Part shown: piece by piece, positions 47,579 through 59,062 of the stretch
Numbering within the stretch: the stretch's first letter is position 1
Layout of the letters: each line of letters opens with the position of its first letter
Assembly: GCA_037043455.1 (NCBI GenBank)
Contig: JAWPHD010001435.1
Location: 186,001 to 250,000, forward strand
Length of the DNA stretch: 64,000 nucleotides
From: Cyrtodaria siliqua
Taxonomy: Eukaryota > Mollusca > Bivalvia > Adapedonta > Hiatellidae
Reading direction: 5' to 3'
Position numbers and translations under genes: made by a program
The notes under the pieces: model-generated
What the model was told of the DNA's origin: nothing
Database searches by the model: none
What the model saw: only the letters and a program-made list of their open reading frames with translations

Positions 47579-47761
47579 AGGGCGATTCCAGAATTAACTG
47601 TATGGGAGTGTTTGAAGGCACTCAATATTTAATTTGAAGGGTAGTGTTGGGGTCAGGAAAATCCAAAATGATAGTTTTAGAGGAATATCAAAACATCTAT
47701 AATTTAAAATGTGGTTTTGGGAGGGGACCCACCCCCATATAGTTCAGTCTGGAATTGCCCT
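47579..47761. mobile_element. 183-base MITE-like element
   Basis: The left end AGGGCGATTCCAGAATTAAC (continuing TGTATGGG) and the right end, its imperfect inverse (CCCATATAGTTCAGTCTGG...), give ~30-base inverted termini. It is non-coding. Confidence 0.65.
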
Positions 47762-48228
47762 TGGTATACATTGTTTCCATTTGGGATTTTTGATCGTTTT
47801 TTAGCAGTACTGGGCTCGTACTGCCCAGAAAGGCATGTCATCTGGTGCTTTAAACAACATCTCCTCTGAAACCCATGAGCCAACAAAGACTTTGTAAACT
47901 TGCTAGCCTTAAGTAACATGTCTATTTTTTTGTTCATGTCTGTTTAAAAACAATAAAATTTATTAGCAAATTCTGTGTGTTTTTATTTGCATATGGTTTG
48001 ATGCTGATCATTTCTTCTAAGATGAGTCATTGAATGTGGCGTCAAGTGAACTGGCTGTTTACAAAACGAATAACAGGCATTTTTAATCATAATTGCATTG
48101 AATTGGGTTTTAAGGCACACCAACAAATGAAAGGTTATATGGCGCCTAACAGGAATGGACATGCCAAGCTCATTCTCCATTCACATCACATCGAGATAAA
48201 ATATGGAGAATGGATAAGAAACTTCTCA
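47762..48228. other. Spacer, no gene recognised
   Basis: Short open frames on both strands match nothing recognised. Confidence 0.3.
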
Positions 48229-48511
48229 ACGTGGCTCCAGCCTAAATGATGTGTCTACAATAGAATATGCTGTAACTCTGCAGGTGAGAATGAATGAATG
48301 AATGGTGTTTTATGGCACGTCGACACAATCATAAAAAATAAAGTAGTAATAAATAAAAAAATACTACTTTATTCTTTCATGATTCATCGGTTTTTGCGCA
48401 CAATATGACCTATTTATGTGTCGACGTGCCATAAAACGCCATTCATTCATTCCCACCTGCAGAGTTACTGCAAATTCTATTGTAGACACTCCATTTACGC
48501 CGGAGCCACGT
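48229..48511. mobile_element. 283-base inverted-repeat element
   Basis: Arms of ~95 bases (48229-48325 and inverse 48412-48511) share ACGTGGCTCC, GTGTCTACAATAGAAT, TAACTCTGCAGGTG and TTTTATGGCACGTCGACAC. The arms include an AATG tetranucleotide run of slightly different length. The loop is AT-rich. Confidence 0.75.
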
Positions 48512-48734
48512 TTATTGTTTTTCTGCCACTGCTCTAGTGATCTGAGCGAGATGGCACCTGAAACAATGCAGGGGTCATGATGAAGACCTTTAATGAACAT
48601 GAAAAAACGGAAGATAAAATTAACCTGAATTTAGGGGAGATATACCCCTCTAACGGGATCTGCAGTGGCCCTGTTCTTTGCACAGGAACCACACGGGGCG
48701 TATTTTAAATGAAATTGATTGATTGTTCATTTTT

Positions 48735-49020
48735 AGCTCGACTTTTCAAAGAAAAGGCAAGCTGTTGTACTTGTCCCGGTGTCGGCGTCAGTTAACCTTT
48801 TACGGTAATCTCATATCTCTCAACTCAAACCGCTTGACATATTGTAATGAAACTTCCTACATCTATTCGGTATGAAAGACGAGATGATATGTACAGGATT
48901 TGTAACTTGAAACTCATTTAATTTTTTTACAAAGTTATGTTCTTTTTCGGACTAAGGTTATATGTAGTTCATGAATGGCCCCCGAAAGACGAGCGTCGCT
49001 GTTCTCAAACAGCTCTTGTT
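48735..49020. mobile_element. Short dispersed element (AGCTCGACTTTTCAAAG... CAGCTCTTGTT)
   Basis: Starts AGCTCGACTTTTCAAAGAAA and ends GAGCGTCGCTGTTCTCAAAC followed by AGCTCTTGTT. This combination I associate with a repeat family common in molluscs. It is non-coding and apparently full length at 286 bases. Confidence 0.55.
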
Positions 49021-49744
49021 AGTGAAGTAATAGTAAAGAATGCACTGACTATCGAAAAAAGCTCTATTTAAATGTAATTACATAATGACTTTCTCAATTT
49101 AAATTGCTTGCCAAAACTGTTGATTATTAGACAGCAGTGGAATACTTTATATTTGAAATTCGAATTAAATGCTTTAAATTGTTTTGATGGTCAATGGTTA
49201 TATTAAGAATTCTTCTTGTTATGAATGGACTTGCTTTAAATGAAGAAATTGTAGTCCGGTGGTGAATGGAGATTAAGTAGAGCATTAAGAAGCATTCTAT
49301 GGGTTACAGAGGGGACTTAAAGCTTAGCATCCAAAGATGTGTAACTATATAATAAAGTGGATGCAAAAGCTTTCGAAATATTTTGTGTTCTCAGCTGTTC
49401 TCTTAACCAAAAACAACAAATGCTTCAAAAACATGACACGTTTCCTTCTGTACACTAAGTTTAGTCTTCTCGGTAGAAATAGTATTTTTGGGTAGGGTTG
49501 TTACCCAAATATGTACTTTGTCACTAGTCTGTGAAATGTAATGATTTCTGAAAACCTAACTGTTTTAGAGATAAGCTTGTGGAAAATGAAGTATTCCGCT
49601 GATGCATAACCATTTTATACTTGCCATGTGAACCACATGCAACCCACATAAATTTAATGGTTGCACACATCCCACACTTACGGACATGTGTATGGTCTTT
49701 ATAAGTACCAACTATACATGCTGCAACTCAGAAGTAAAAATCCA
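49021..49744. other. Spacer, no gene
   Basis: AT-rich, nothing recognised. Confidence 0.35.
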
Positions 49745-51060
49745 CACAAGTACCTCACCATGAGTACGTCCGTCTGTCCATCCGTAAACTCCTCTGAAAC
49801 TACTAGATGGATTGTCATGAAACTTCACAGTAATATTGCTCATGATGTCCAGTTGGTCCTAGCAAAAATTCACATTGATGTAAAATCCAAGATGGCCGCC
49901 AAAGGTAAAAATAGATTCAGTCAATCATTACGCTTCGCTTTTCACTTGTGCGATGACTGGACTACCTCTTGATTGTACCTACTTAAACCCCAACTAAGGG
50001 AGGTGGGTGCATGAGCTTTCGTCCCTCGGGTTTTCTGGTCGTACCCTAGATTGGTTTTCTCTTTATCTGCAACTACTATGGTTGTTCAGTACGATTCTGG
50101 ATACATCCTGAGATGTTTATTATTTTGTATGTGTATCTTTAGTTAGTTTCTCTGGATGTGGAATTTATTGTTAGAGATTTCCTTTTGATGGGATGTAGTT
50201 TTGTTTACACACTCTTGTCTATTTGGGCGCTGAAGACAGCATAATAGCGAGGATTATGCGCATATAAAATCGATTCAAGCTAACCAGTTTGCCTACTGAC
50301 CGTTCCAAGTCGGTAACCCTGTCTTCACCACACTTTCTGTTGATTTTTGTCTCTTTCATTGTAGTTTCAAGTCCTTGTTTGCAGTACAGTGCGGACCTAC
50401 GATGTCATTGCTTTCGGACGCTGTGGTTTCTTTAGGACCCTATTTATCATTTTTTTTAAAAAAAAAGTTTGTAGCGACTAATTCTTGAAAGCTATAAGTT
50501 ATATTGATATGGGACTTTTTTCTAAAATGATCATCAAGACATGGTGTTGGTCCTTGTCGAAAATTGTTTTGATTCGACGTTAAACATGGCTGCCAGTGAC
50601 CATCTTTGTTTACATAAAATTATATACTAAAACATTGTAGTAACTACTCCTCTGAAACTACTCAACGGATTTTTATGAAACTTCACAGGAAAGTTGCTCT
50701 TGATGTCTAGTTGATCATAGCAAACTTTCAGGTCGGCCGGCAATTGAAGATGGCCACCACGGCTCAAAGTAGATTTTTACGAAAAAAATTGTGGCGACTA
50801 ATTCCTTTGAAAACTTCAAGCGATATTGATATGGGACACTACTTTAATGATCAGCATGACATGATGTTGGTCTTGGTTGAAACATATTTTGATTCGACAT
50901 TAAACAATGCTGCCAGTGGCCATCTTTGTTTAAATAGAGTTATATAGTAAAAATTGGTAGCGACTACTCCTCTGAAACTACTTGACAGTTTTTAATGAAA
51001 CTTCACAGTTATCAAAACCTATCAGTAGAGCTTCAAGGTCATTTTTTTTTTGCAGTTTTT
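49745..51060 (+). repeat. Dispersed element with ~320-base units, copy 2, interrupted
   Basis: Same family as 39999-41430, with head GTCCGTCTGTCCATCCGTAA (about 49769) and tail CAGTAGAGCTTCAAGG (51023). After AGGTAAAAATAGATTCAG (49919) the unit is broken by about 535 bases of unrelated DNA and resumes at about 50455 with AGTTTGTAGCGACTAATTCT, so a later element inserted into it. Confidence 0.8.
49920..50454 (+). mobile_element. Inserted fragment with dispersed repeat copy 3 at its end
   Basis: DNA interrupting the 320-base family. Its right part (about 50285-50410) carries GCCTACTGACCGTTCCAAG and the T/G-rich stretch of the dispersed family at 7377-7550, followed by an A-rich end. This fits the 3' tail of a retroelement inserted in plus orientation. 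No protein remains. Confidence 0.55.
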
Positions 51061-52009
51061 TAAAAGAAGTATTGAAGGGCATTTTATGATGACAACCCAT
51101 GCACAAGAGCCATTTTGGCCAGCAGAGCGTCCGCAGGCCATATTTTGCCTCTTCTTTTGCTCCTATTCTACTATGTTGTGAAACTATTATTGGAGCAATA
51201 TAATCAACAGTCAGTAATATGCAAAAATAATTATCTTTATACTATTCTTTCTTATAGTTTATCTTAATGATTAAAAAAATGCAAGTTATGAAGAAAAACT
51301 AACGGTGAGAGTTTTAAAATAGCAACATACATGTAGATTGTCCGTTTAAATTAAGAAGAGGAAAACAGTGACACCAAGTTAATTATCATTTTGAAATTAC
51401 CTCCATTTCAGTTTGGTAAAAATGTTCACTAAATACATGTACTATTTCGATTCTGTTTTATTGGCAGGTTCAATGATAATAAAATATATTATTAATACGG
51501 GGTGCTTTCGTTTATTTTATCATGGTATTTCGTCAGTTGGTAGTATGTTGGTTTTGTTTGATAATTCAGTTAAATATTGAGACTGGAAGAGCTTTAGGCT
51601 CGATTAGCAATTCAGTTTATTTGAGAAAAACATGTTGCTACACAACGATACTTCACTGTTAGTTTACTTATGTTTTGATTTTAAGTTGCAAGCCATTATA
51701 ACCATAAACTAGTAATTTTTCGAACATACATTAGTTGAAAGGTCACAACTCAGTTTCAATACATGATTTAAGCTTTAACATAAACAACTATGCGATTATT
51801 AACTAAACCAACAGACTAGCAGTGTATTTATTTGTTTATAAAGCAAGATATTTAAAGTAGTAATTTCTCTACTTGCTCCTCCAGGGAGTACAGAAAGTTA
51901 CCGTCTCAGAGACTGAGTCGATTTTCTGTGGTGGAGGTAGAAAAAAAATCGACAGTCTACACTCTTCTAGTTTAAGCACGGTGGCGAAACCAATTGACTT
52001 TTTAAACGA
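51061..52009. other. End module of an array-bearing element, then spacer
   Basis: 51061-51145 repeats the module seen at 2270-2365 (AAAAGAAGTATTGA, then ATTTTATGATGACAACCC and CAGCAGAGCGTCC). The rest is AT-rich. Near 51900-51965 GACTGAGTCGATTTT and AAAATCGACAGTC make a small hairpin. Confidence 0.45.
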
Positions 52010-52320
52010 CTCTCCTAAGACGGGACGTATTATGTCGTGGCGTTGTCCGTCCGTTGAGTTTGGCGATGTCAGCTCTCTAACTCAAACATATAGTATTCAA
52101 TCATTATGAAACTTGGAAATACTGTTTATAGGCATAATATCTAGGTCAAGTTCGGAAACCAGACAGATCGATAAGAACGGAGTTTAATTATTGAAAATTT
52201 CGATGATGTCCGCTCAATAACTTGAATATTTGTTTTTCAATCTTGACGAAACTCGTCAAGTTCGAAAACCAGTCCATCGCCCTAGTAACAACGGAGTTCG
52301 TATTATGTCGCGGCACTTAC
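52010..52320 (+). repeat. Degenerate two-unit dispersed repeat
   Basis: GTATTATGTCGTGGC at about 52029 and GTATTATGTCGCGGC at about 52301 bound two diverged units with GTCAAGTTCG and AACCAG blocks. A GTCCGTCCGTTGAG head (52044) is of the kind seen in the other array-bearing families. Confidence 0.5.
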
Positions 52321-54067
52321 ACTTACAATCATTTATCACAGTTACAAACAAGGAAAAACTGATGCAAAGCATCAATTCGCCGATAAGGATGTAACGTACA
52401 TTTTTGTTCTCGATTCACAACGTTTAAAAAAGTGAAATGGGACATGCGCAGTGAAGCAGTCTACTCGATTCAGTAAAAAGACGCGTCCACTTGGTAGGTC
52501 TATGCATGAAAACAGTGATAAAACTTCATCTACATTGTAAAAAACAAACAAATCATACATCAACACGTGTGGTTAGCGGCCATATTGTTTACATAGTAAC
52601 AGTGCACTATTATCTGTGTCGTTGCCTTTCGGCTAATCGAATGTCAAGATTCTGAACATACCGAAGCGCCGTGATACACACGAGGCGGGATCCCGAAGAA
52701 TGACGGAATTTGCCCAGCGTTCACGATTGCCGAAATGATTGCTTCCAATTCGGTCGTTTACACGGTGCCCAAATTACATTTTATAGATGATACATTACGA
52801 GTGCCCTTTTTCTTACATATACTCGTATGCATTTATTGTACTATACTTTTAACACATATATGTTTATATATCATAGTATGTCGTTTATTATACAAAATAA
52901 TCTGCATAAAGTCAAATGTTGATAAAAAGCGGGACGCTACGTCTTTTCATTGAACGTAGCGTAACGTAAAGTTATTTTCAGAGTAATCATTATTTATACA
53001 CAGCATACAACTTTTTTAACAGTTAATTCATACATATACACTTCTTTAACAGGCCTGCCAAATCTCCGGATCTCCGGGTTTAAGTGTAAAAGCTCCGAAT
53101 TTTTCATCAAAACAAAATGTTTCGGGGGTCGTCCGCATAATGCACTGACTGAATAACAATTTACACCTAAGGGCATAATTAGATCCTAATGTTGAACGCA
53201 GAACTGTAATCGAATGTTGAACGCAGAATGCAGAACGCAGAGCCAACTTCACGCGCATACAATGCGTTTCATTTCTTTGCATGTTTAAGACTATACATAT
53301 AATGAATTATATCTAATATATTTCTCTGGTTTTGTATAACACTACTTATGGTTACATTCATACATTGACCTCTGCACCAACAGCTCGACTTTCTTAAGGT
53401 CACAGAACAGTTTCAAACTGAATGTATAATATACTGAAAGGAAAAAGAAACGCATAATGGGTATTTTCTTATATACTGTATGTTGAATATGCTACTGATA
53501 ATCGAACGGCACAGGTATCCTTTCAGAAAAAAAGGTTTAAACAGCACCGAACGCAACAATAGTTTAGTGCAGTTGTTACATTTAGGGTTCAGCAAGAATC
53601 TGATTTTAAAATCGTGTTGTGCACCACGTGATTCTCCATTTCAAGCTCTGTTTACCCATACACATCATGTAAACACTCTATTTACTTCAGCTAATTACAC
53701 CACATGTGCAGCATTGAGCAATTAAATAATATGCATTATTTTCAAAATTCAGAGTGTATCGAGTTAAGTTTTAATGATGTGATTTCTACCTCGTAACACC
53801 TATTTCTCCCCTCTGCACAAATATACAGACAATAATTAAAAACTAACCACCCAATACACCCTTAAGAATTTAGATTTATTGAAGAAACCCATCTTGAATA
53901 AATTAAACTAGTTTTTGTTCGTAATAGCTGATATGTCTGAACTTTTAAACTGCGCTTATATATCCAAAACGATAAACGCGATTGTAATGACATTAACAGG
54001 GGCGGATACAGGATTTGAGATTACGGTAACGCAACTTTTGAAAAACAACCAAATACACACACGTTTA
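52321..54067. other. Spacer, no gene recognised
   Basis: Several short frames of 60-86 codons on both strands resemble nothing known. GTTGAACGCAGAA(C/T) is repeated near 53191-53235. Confidence 0.35.
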
Positions 54068-54235
54068 AACCCCCAGCGGTCTTTTTTGCCACTGACCGTT
54101 CCAAGGCGGTTGCCTGTTGTTAACCCTCTTGTGCTTGTGATGTCATATCTTGCCTTTTATTCCCATTTTATATAGTTGTTGTTTGTTTCTGTGTTTGTTT
54201 GTGGTTGACTGTTGTCCTTGAATGTGTCATAATTG
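54068..54235 (+). repeat. Dispersed repeat copy 4 (ACTGACCGTTCCAAGGCGG family)
   Basis: Best-preserved copy: TTTGCCACTGACCGTTCCAA, GGCGGTTGCC, CTTGTGCTTGTGATGTC, CTTGCCTTTTATTC and GGTTGACTGTTGTCCTTGAA. Confidence 0.65.
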
Positions 54236-54632
54236 TGGTAAACATGATCAAGATGTGAATCTGAGACAAGTATATACGTGATACGCATCTTCAAAGATCG
54301 CGGCAAGTTTCATTGATCGGTAGAGCGCGTGGCTTGAGTAGATTATGTGTCGGACATAGACGATGTACGCGATTAATCAGTAATATAAATATAAAACAAA
54401 GGTCAACATTGGTGTGCTTTATGAATATAACAGCGATGTACGCGCTTTCTACGACTATGGGGACCCAGTTTGTTAAACAAAAAATAAAGATATAGTTGTA
54501 ATATATACTGGCTATATGTTTAAAACGAATTTGTAATTACCTGAGGAGGTCCTTCACAAATGTGAGAAACACGTTTTTCAGCACGTAAGTATGTGGGCAC
54601 TACATGCATCGTCTTGAGTTTACCGATTTTTA
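54236..54632. other. Spacer
   Basis: One 60-codon plus-strand frame (54313-54495) without recognisable features. Otherwise nothing. Confidence 0.3.
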
Positions 54633-55746
54633 TGCCCCCGGCATTCGAGAATGCGGGATGGGGCATTAAGTGTTACCCCTGTCCGTCCATTCCCGTCCCT
54701 TCCGTCCCTTCCGTCCCTTCCGAATTGGTTTCCGCTCAATAACTTTTGTAAGGGTCCATGTTTGTAATTAATATTTGGTGTGTAGCTGCGTAATTATAAA
54801 ATACAGGTCAAGTTCGATTTCGGTCAACGTTGCTCATTTTATGCAGGAGTTGTGGCCCCTTTTCGACTTAGTTTTCTGCAACAAATTGGTTTCCGCTCAA
54901 TAACTTTTGAAAGGGTCAATGTTTGTAATTAATATTTGGTGTGTAGCTGTGTAATTATAAAATACAGGTCAAGTTCGATTTGGGTCAACGTTGCTCATTT
55001 TATGCAGGAGTTGTGGCCCCTTTTCGACTTGATTTTCTGCAACAAATTGGTTTCCGCTCAATAACTTTTGAAAGGGTCCATTTTTGTAATTAATATTTGC
55101 TGTGTAGCTGTGAAATTATAAAATACAGGTCAAGTTCGATTTGGGTCAACGTTGCTCATTTTATGCAGGAGTTGTGGCCCTTTGTCGACTTAGTTTTCTG
55201 CAACAAATTGGTTTCCGCTCAATAACTTTTGAAAGGGTCCATGTTTGTAATTAATATTTGCTGTGTAGCTGTGTAATTATAAAATACAGGCCAAGTTCGA
55301 TTTTAGGTCAACATCGGTCAATTTCTGAAGGAGTTATGACCCCTTTTCCGCTCAATAACTTTTGAAACGGTCCATGTTTTGAATTCATATATACAACTGG
55401 TGATGGGCTCTACCCATATCAGTGGCTCCGCAGTAGACCTAGCCTTCCACACAAAGCGGGAGGATAAGCAAATTGCCAGTGTTTTCCTACATATTTCTCT
55501 GACCATTCACTGGTTCACCTTCTCAAATGTGATAGTGACAGTGCTCTGAAATATGATTGGACAGTGAGTTATCTTATATATATGTAAATGGTTTTCATAT
55601 ACAAATTTATTGTTGCATATACTGACTTTGAACAAATATAGTTGCATTGTATATCTATTATGTTATCCATTCACCAATGCTTCTCCCACTTGTACCTTAT
55701 CATTTTTTTGGCGAATTCATAGTTCTAGTAACTTATACCGGGGGCA
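54633..55746. mobile_element. 1.1 kb element with TGCCCCCGG ends and 161-base tandem units
   Basis: Left end TGCCCCCGGCA and right end CCGGGGGCA are inverted. GTCCGTCCATTCCCGTCCC (about 54680) opens the array. GGTTTCCGCTCAATAACTTT starts units at 54727, 54888, 55049 and 55210, exactly 161 bases apart, with a fifth partial at about 55350. Unit bodies contain AATTATAAAATACAGGTCAA and GCAGGAGTTGTGGCCCC. It is non-coding. Confidence 0.8.
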
Positions 55747-56545
55747 TCCGTTTCTAAATTGCTCTAGCTTTATACGGAGCAATGTAGTGTAAGAATAAAT
55801 TCAACACACAGTTGTATATTGTTTGTCAGTGTTTTAAAAATACCGAAAGCCTGTTTATTTCAAAAATATTTCAGACTTTAATCACAAATAATAATATGAC
55901 AACTTCATTTCATACCATTAAAAAAATCGGCATAACATGACATGTATTGGTGGCAAAAAGCATGTGTCTGGCATGTTTTCTCGGATTTGTCTGGACTGAT
56001 ACTTTAAATAAATAATTTAACGGCGTTTCATGTACATTCGCAACGAATAGTACATGTATGAAAAAGAAGAATTATATATATATAATGTATTAGTTGCGAA
56101 TGAGACTAATTGTTTGAGTTGCGCATTTAATTTTAAACAATTTAGTATAATTAGTGTACGCCGATGATAGTTTATAATTATTAAATGCCGCTTACAAAAT
56201 GATTGAGGCTTCCTTCTTTTTCACTACATATATATCATGTTTTAATTCAGTTTGTAATATAAATACCGAGACAATTGTCGATATTTTAGTAGACTAGATT
56301 GTAAATAGTCCGATAAGCTCCGCCCACAAATTACCTGTATCGATAAAACATAATAAGCTCCGCCCACGGCTAATTGCTTAAACGAAATAAGCCGTGTCCA
56401 CGTAATGACTCTTTAGAATATAAACAGTATAAATGCATCTACAAATGTGTAAAGTTATATTTTAGTAAGTAACAGAATATACAGTGTTAGATTTATTTTG
56501 TTTGAATGGTGTATTACGTCATATTAAGCACATTTTTGGCCGTAC
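55747..56545. other. Spacer with a small direct repeat
   Basis: ATAAGCTCCGCCCAC occurs twice (about 56311 and 56351). No gene. Confidence 0.35.
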
Positions 56546-56596
56546 ATGACGGTCGATTTGTTTGTGGTAGAGTCAGACCACCCCCTTTTCCTGGGT
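56546..56596 (+). repeat. 50-base dispersed repeat, copy 2
   Basis: Diverged copy of 16371-16420 (TGACGGTCGATTTGTTT and AGACCACCCCCTTTTCCTGG). Confidence 0.55.
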
Positions 56597-56711
56597 AGAA
56601 CCAGTACTGTATATGTCCTACCATCATAAGAACCGATACTTTGTCACCCTATAAACGACCATGAAAAATATGGGCATACTAAATTAAGATACACTTAAAC
56701 TATGTCCGAGA

Positions 56712-57426
56712 GAAAGACATGCTCTCGACCAGACTCGTCATTCCTGTTTATATGGAGGTACCGGATCTACTTTTGTGAAAGCTATCATTGTTTATTAAAA
56801 TACTCAGTGCTGATTGCGTATTGCGGAGGTTTTAAAATCCATATCTAACATGGTTTATGAAAATACTCAACGCTGATTGGCTATTGAGCAGTTTTTGAAA
56901 AAGCTATAAAATTACCTCTGACGTCACGTCCTTCATTTTAACGTCAGAAAACATTCAAAACAATGATTACGTTATTTTAAGGCAAAGTTACCTTCCAACA
57001 ACACATTAAACTTCCTAAAAACACGATAAAGCTGTATATTTTCTTCGTTTGGTACTGAGAGATGGACGTTCAATGTAAGTTTTGAGAATGTGTTTGTAGT
57101 ATGTTCAATCTCTCGAAAATGTGTATAAAATACATAACAAGCCATGTCAAATAAGAAATGAAATATTTGCAGCAGGTTTATATTGTACGAGATAAAAACC
57201 TGATGCTTGGTACTTCAAACACATCGAAACCGCGGGCCTACGGCCCTTGGTATCGATGGTATTCAAGCCCCGCCAACCAGGTTTTTATCTAGGACAATAT
57301 AAACCCGCTGCAAATATTTTATTTCTTAAATACAATACCTCTGACATCAGATACGCCAATCGCTAAGACGTCATTTTAAACGCCAGAAAACACGTTAACC
57401 GTTGAATCATCATTTTAACAAACAAA

Positions 57427-57477
<51 letters not shown>

Positions 57478-57907
57478 AATGCAATGAAATGCGTTCGACG
57501 CTACGTTCCAACAACACATTTAAATAGGATGAAGCTGTATATTCTTCTCGTTTGATGTTGAGAGAATGTAAGTTGTGACATTGTGTTTGTATGTTGTGCA
57601 ATTTCTCGACAAATGTGTATCATGATACATAAAAACCCATGTCAGATAAGAAATCATACATATTCAGCGGGTTTATATTGTGCGCGATCAAAACCTGGTG
57701 TTTGGGACATGAATCACATCTAAAACGCGGGCGTGCGGCCTCTTGACCTCGATGAACTATAAGTTCCGAAAACCATGTAATTTATCTGGGACAATATAAC
57801 CCCGCTGGAAATACTCCATTTCATAAATCAAAACATGGCCAGTACTCTCGAATAGGCTCGTCATTACAGTTATTGTGGAGGTACCTGCTCCACCACTGTG
57901 AAAGCAA
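56712..57907 (+). repeat. Duplicated upstream region of gene 2 with two hairpin elements
   Basis: The phrase CTCGTCATTxC...GGAGGTACC...TGTGAAAGC occurs at about 56735-56790 and again at about 57857-57905, next to gene 2. Between them a ~490-base module is duplicated (about 56925-57335 and 57360-57835). Each copy ends in a hairpin with arms containing GGTTTATATTGT and GATAAAAACCTG around a GC-rich loop (CCGCGGGCCTACGGCCC in the first). An (AAAT)n run at 57419-57477 has expanded in the second. This may include the gene's promoter and leader. Confidence 0.6.
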
Positions 57908-57987
57908 AACAGTTTGAATTGATTTCAATAGTTAAAAGGTTGGGCTCATTCATAAAATATATACTTAACGTTCGGATAGTATTTAAA

Positions 57988-59007
57988 ATGCGGATAGTAT
58001 TACTAGTGTGCGTAGTTTTGACTGTACTTATGATTATGGGGTATACGATGTACGAATCGAAACATGTGCTCATACCCTTACTAAAGTTTGGAACAAATCA
58101 GTCATTCAAAACACAGAATGCTTACTACAGGGAAGAAAACGATACAGTTACGGATTACGTATGGATTTCTGTGGGGTTATGTTTGTCGAAGAACACGCAA
58201 TTTCACAAGAAAAAATTATTTCCGTACAAAGAAGCGGCTATACTGTCATCTAGATTATGGCTGAACCTTCATTTTGAAGTTCCAGTGGGGGTACATATGT
58301 ACCTGGTACATACTCCAAACGACACATCGGTTGACGGATACATGGCAAGACTTCGTGCAGAAGGTGTTGTTGTTACGCCGATAACAACCACGGACGAATT
58401 GTGTGTGCTGATTGCACAAACGAGCCGGTTATATGCGTACAAAAGTGGTGTAATGCGCGGGAGAGAAACTATTATAACTAGCGATGTAGATGCATTTCCG
58501 ACATCAACACAGATACTAAATCCGTTGAAAAGCAAAACACCAATTAATCTTTGGCTATTTATGCGTGCATTAGGTGGAATAATTCCGATGTGTTTTATTT
58601 CCATGGATACGGCGTCCTGGGAAGAGGTTATGGATTGTAACGAAACGATTTTAGATTGCGTTTTACCGTTTAAAAAAATATTTCCTAACGAATGGGGTAT
58701 CGATCAATCCTTGATTACGCACCAGCTGGTCAAAAAGAAAAAGTGTTTTATAGATTTTAAGAATCGCAATCATTGGCATCGTATTCATCTGTCACGAGAG
58801 CCATTTAATGATTCGGCAATATGTGGACATCACAACTTAGAGAACAATCATTCCATAGATGACACTCACGTTTGGACTCACTTCTATCCGTACGATAGAA
58901 ACGATACTCTATATAAAAAGTACAATGCTATTCTCATAAAGACTAATACAACTATACAGAGTCAAACAAGGAAAACACACGACCGTTTTGAAACAAGTAT
59001 GCGTTGA
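57988..59007 (+). CDS. Type II membrane protein, putative GT-A-type glycosyltransferase, 339 aa
   Basis: The frame is open back to 57898, but that upstream stretch begins with GTG and has no ATG, so the ATG at 57988 is taken as the start. It opens directly into a membrane anchor (residues 3-22, LLVCVVLTVLMIMGYTMY region). The lumenal part contains VWISVGLCLS (58-67), FPYKEAAILSSRLW (78-91), the strand-like MYLVHTP (104-110), TSDVDAFP (164-171), whose D166-V-D168 is a DxD-type metal and nucleotide-sugar motif, and NEWGIDQSLI (234-243), resembling the acidic block before the C-terminal lobe of GT-A enzymes. Several N-glycosylation sequons (N37, N51, N111, N218, N274, N305, N320) agree with a lumenal location. 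I believe it belongs to an uncharacterised animal family, but I cannot name a CAZy family or substrate. It is one intact coding exon. The first AATAAA downstream is at 59136. Confidence 0.8.
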   Translation: MRIVLLVCVVLTVLMIMGYTMYESKHVLIPLLKFGTNQSFKTQNAYYREENDTVTDYVWISVGLCLSKNTQFHKKKLFPYKEAAILSSRLWLNLHFEVPVGVHMYLVHTPNDTSVDGYMARLRAEGVVVTPITTTDELCVLIAQTSRLYAYKSGVMRGRETIITSDVDAFPTSTQILNPLKSKTPINLWLFMRALGGIIPMCFISMDTASWEEVMDCNETILDCVLPFKKIFPNEWGIDQSLITHQLVKKKKCFIDFKNRNHWHRIHLSREPFNDSAICGHHNLENNHSIDDTHVWTHFYPYDRNDTLYKKYNAILIKTNTTIQSQTRKTHDRFETSMR

Positions 59008-59062
59008 ATGCTCAGTTTTAAATGAAAATCCGTGAAATGTGTATGTCTGATGTATATGAGTT

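Noticed and set aside
57898..57987. 30-codon N-terminal extension of gene 2 starting at GTG
   Set aside because: Animal genes rarely start at GTG, and the ATG at 57988 leads directly into the membrane anchor as expected for a type II protein.
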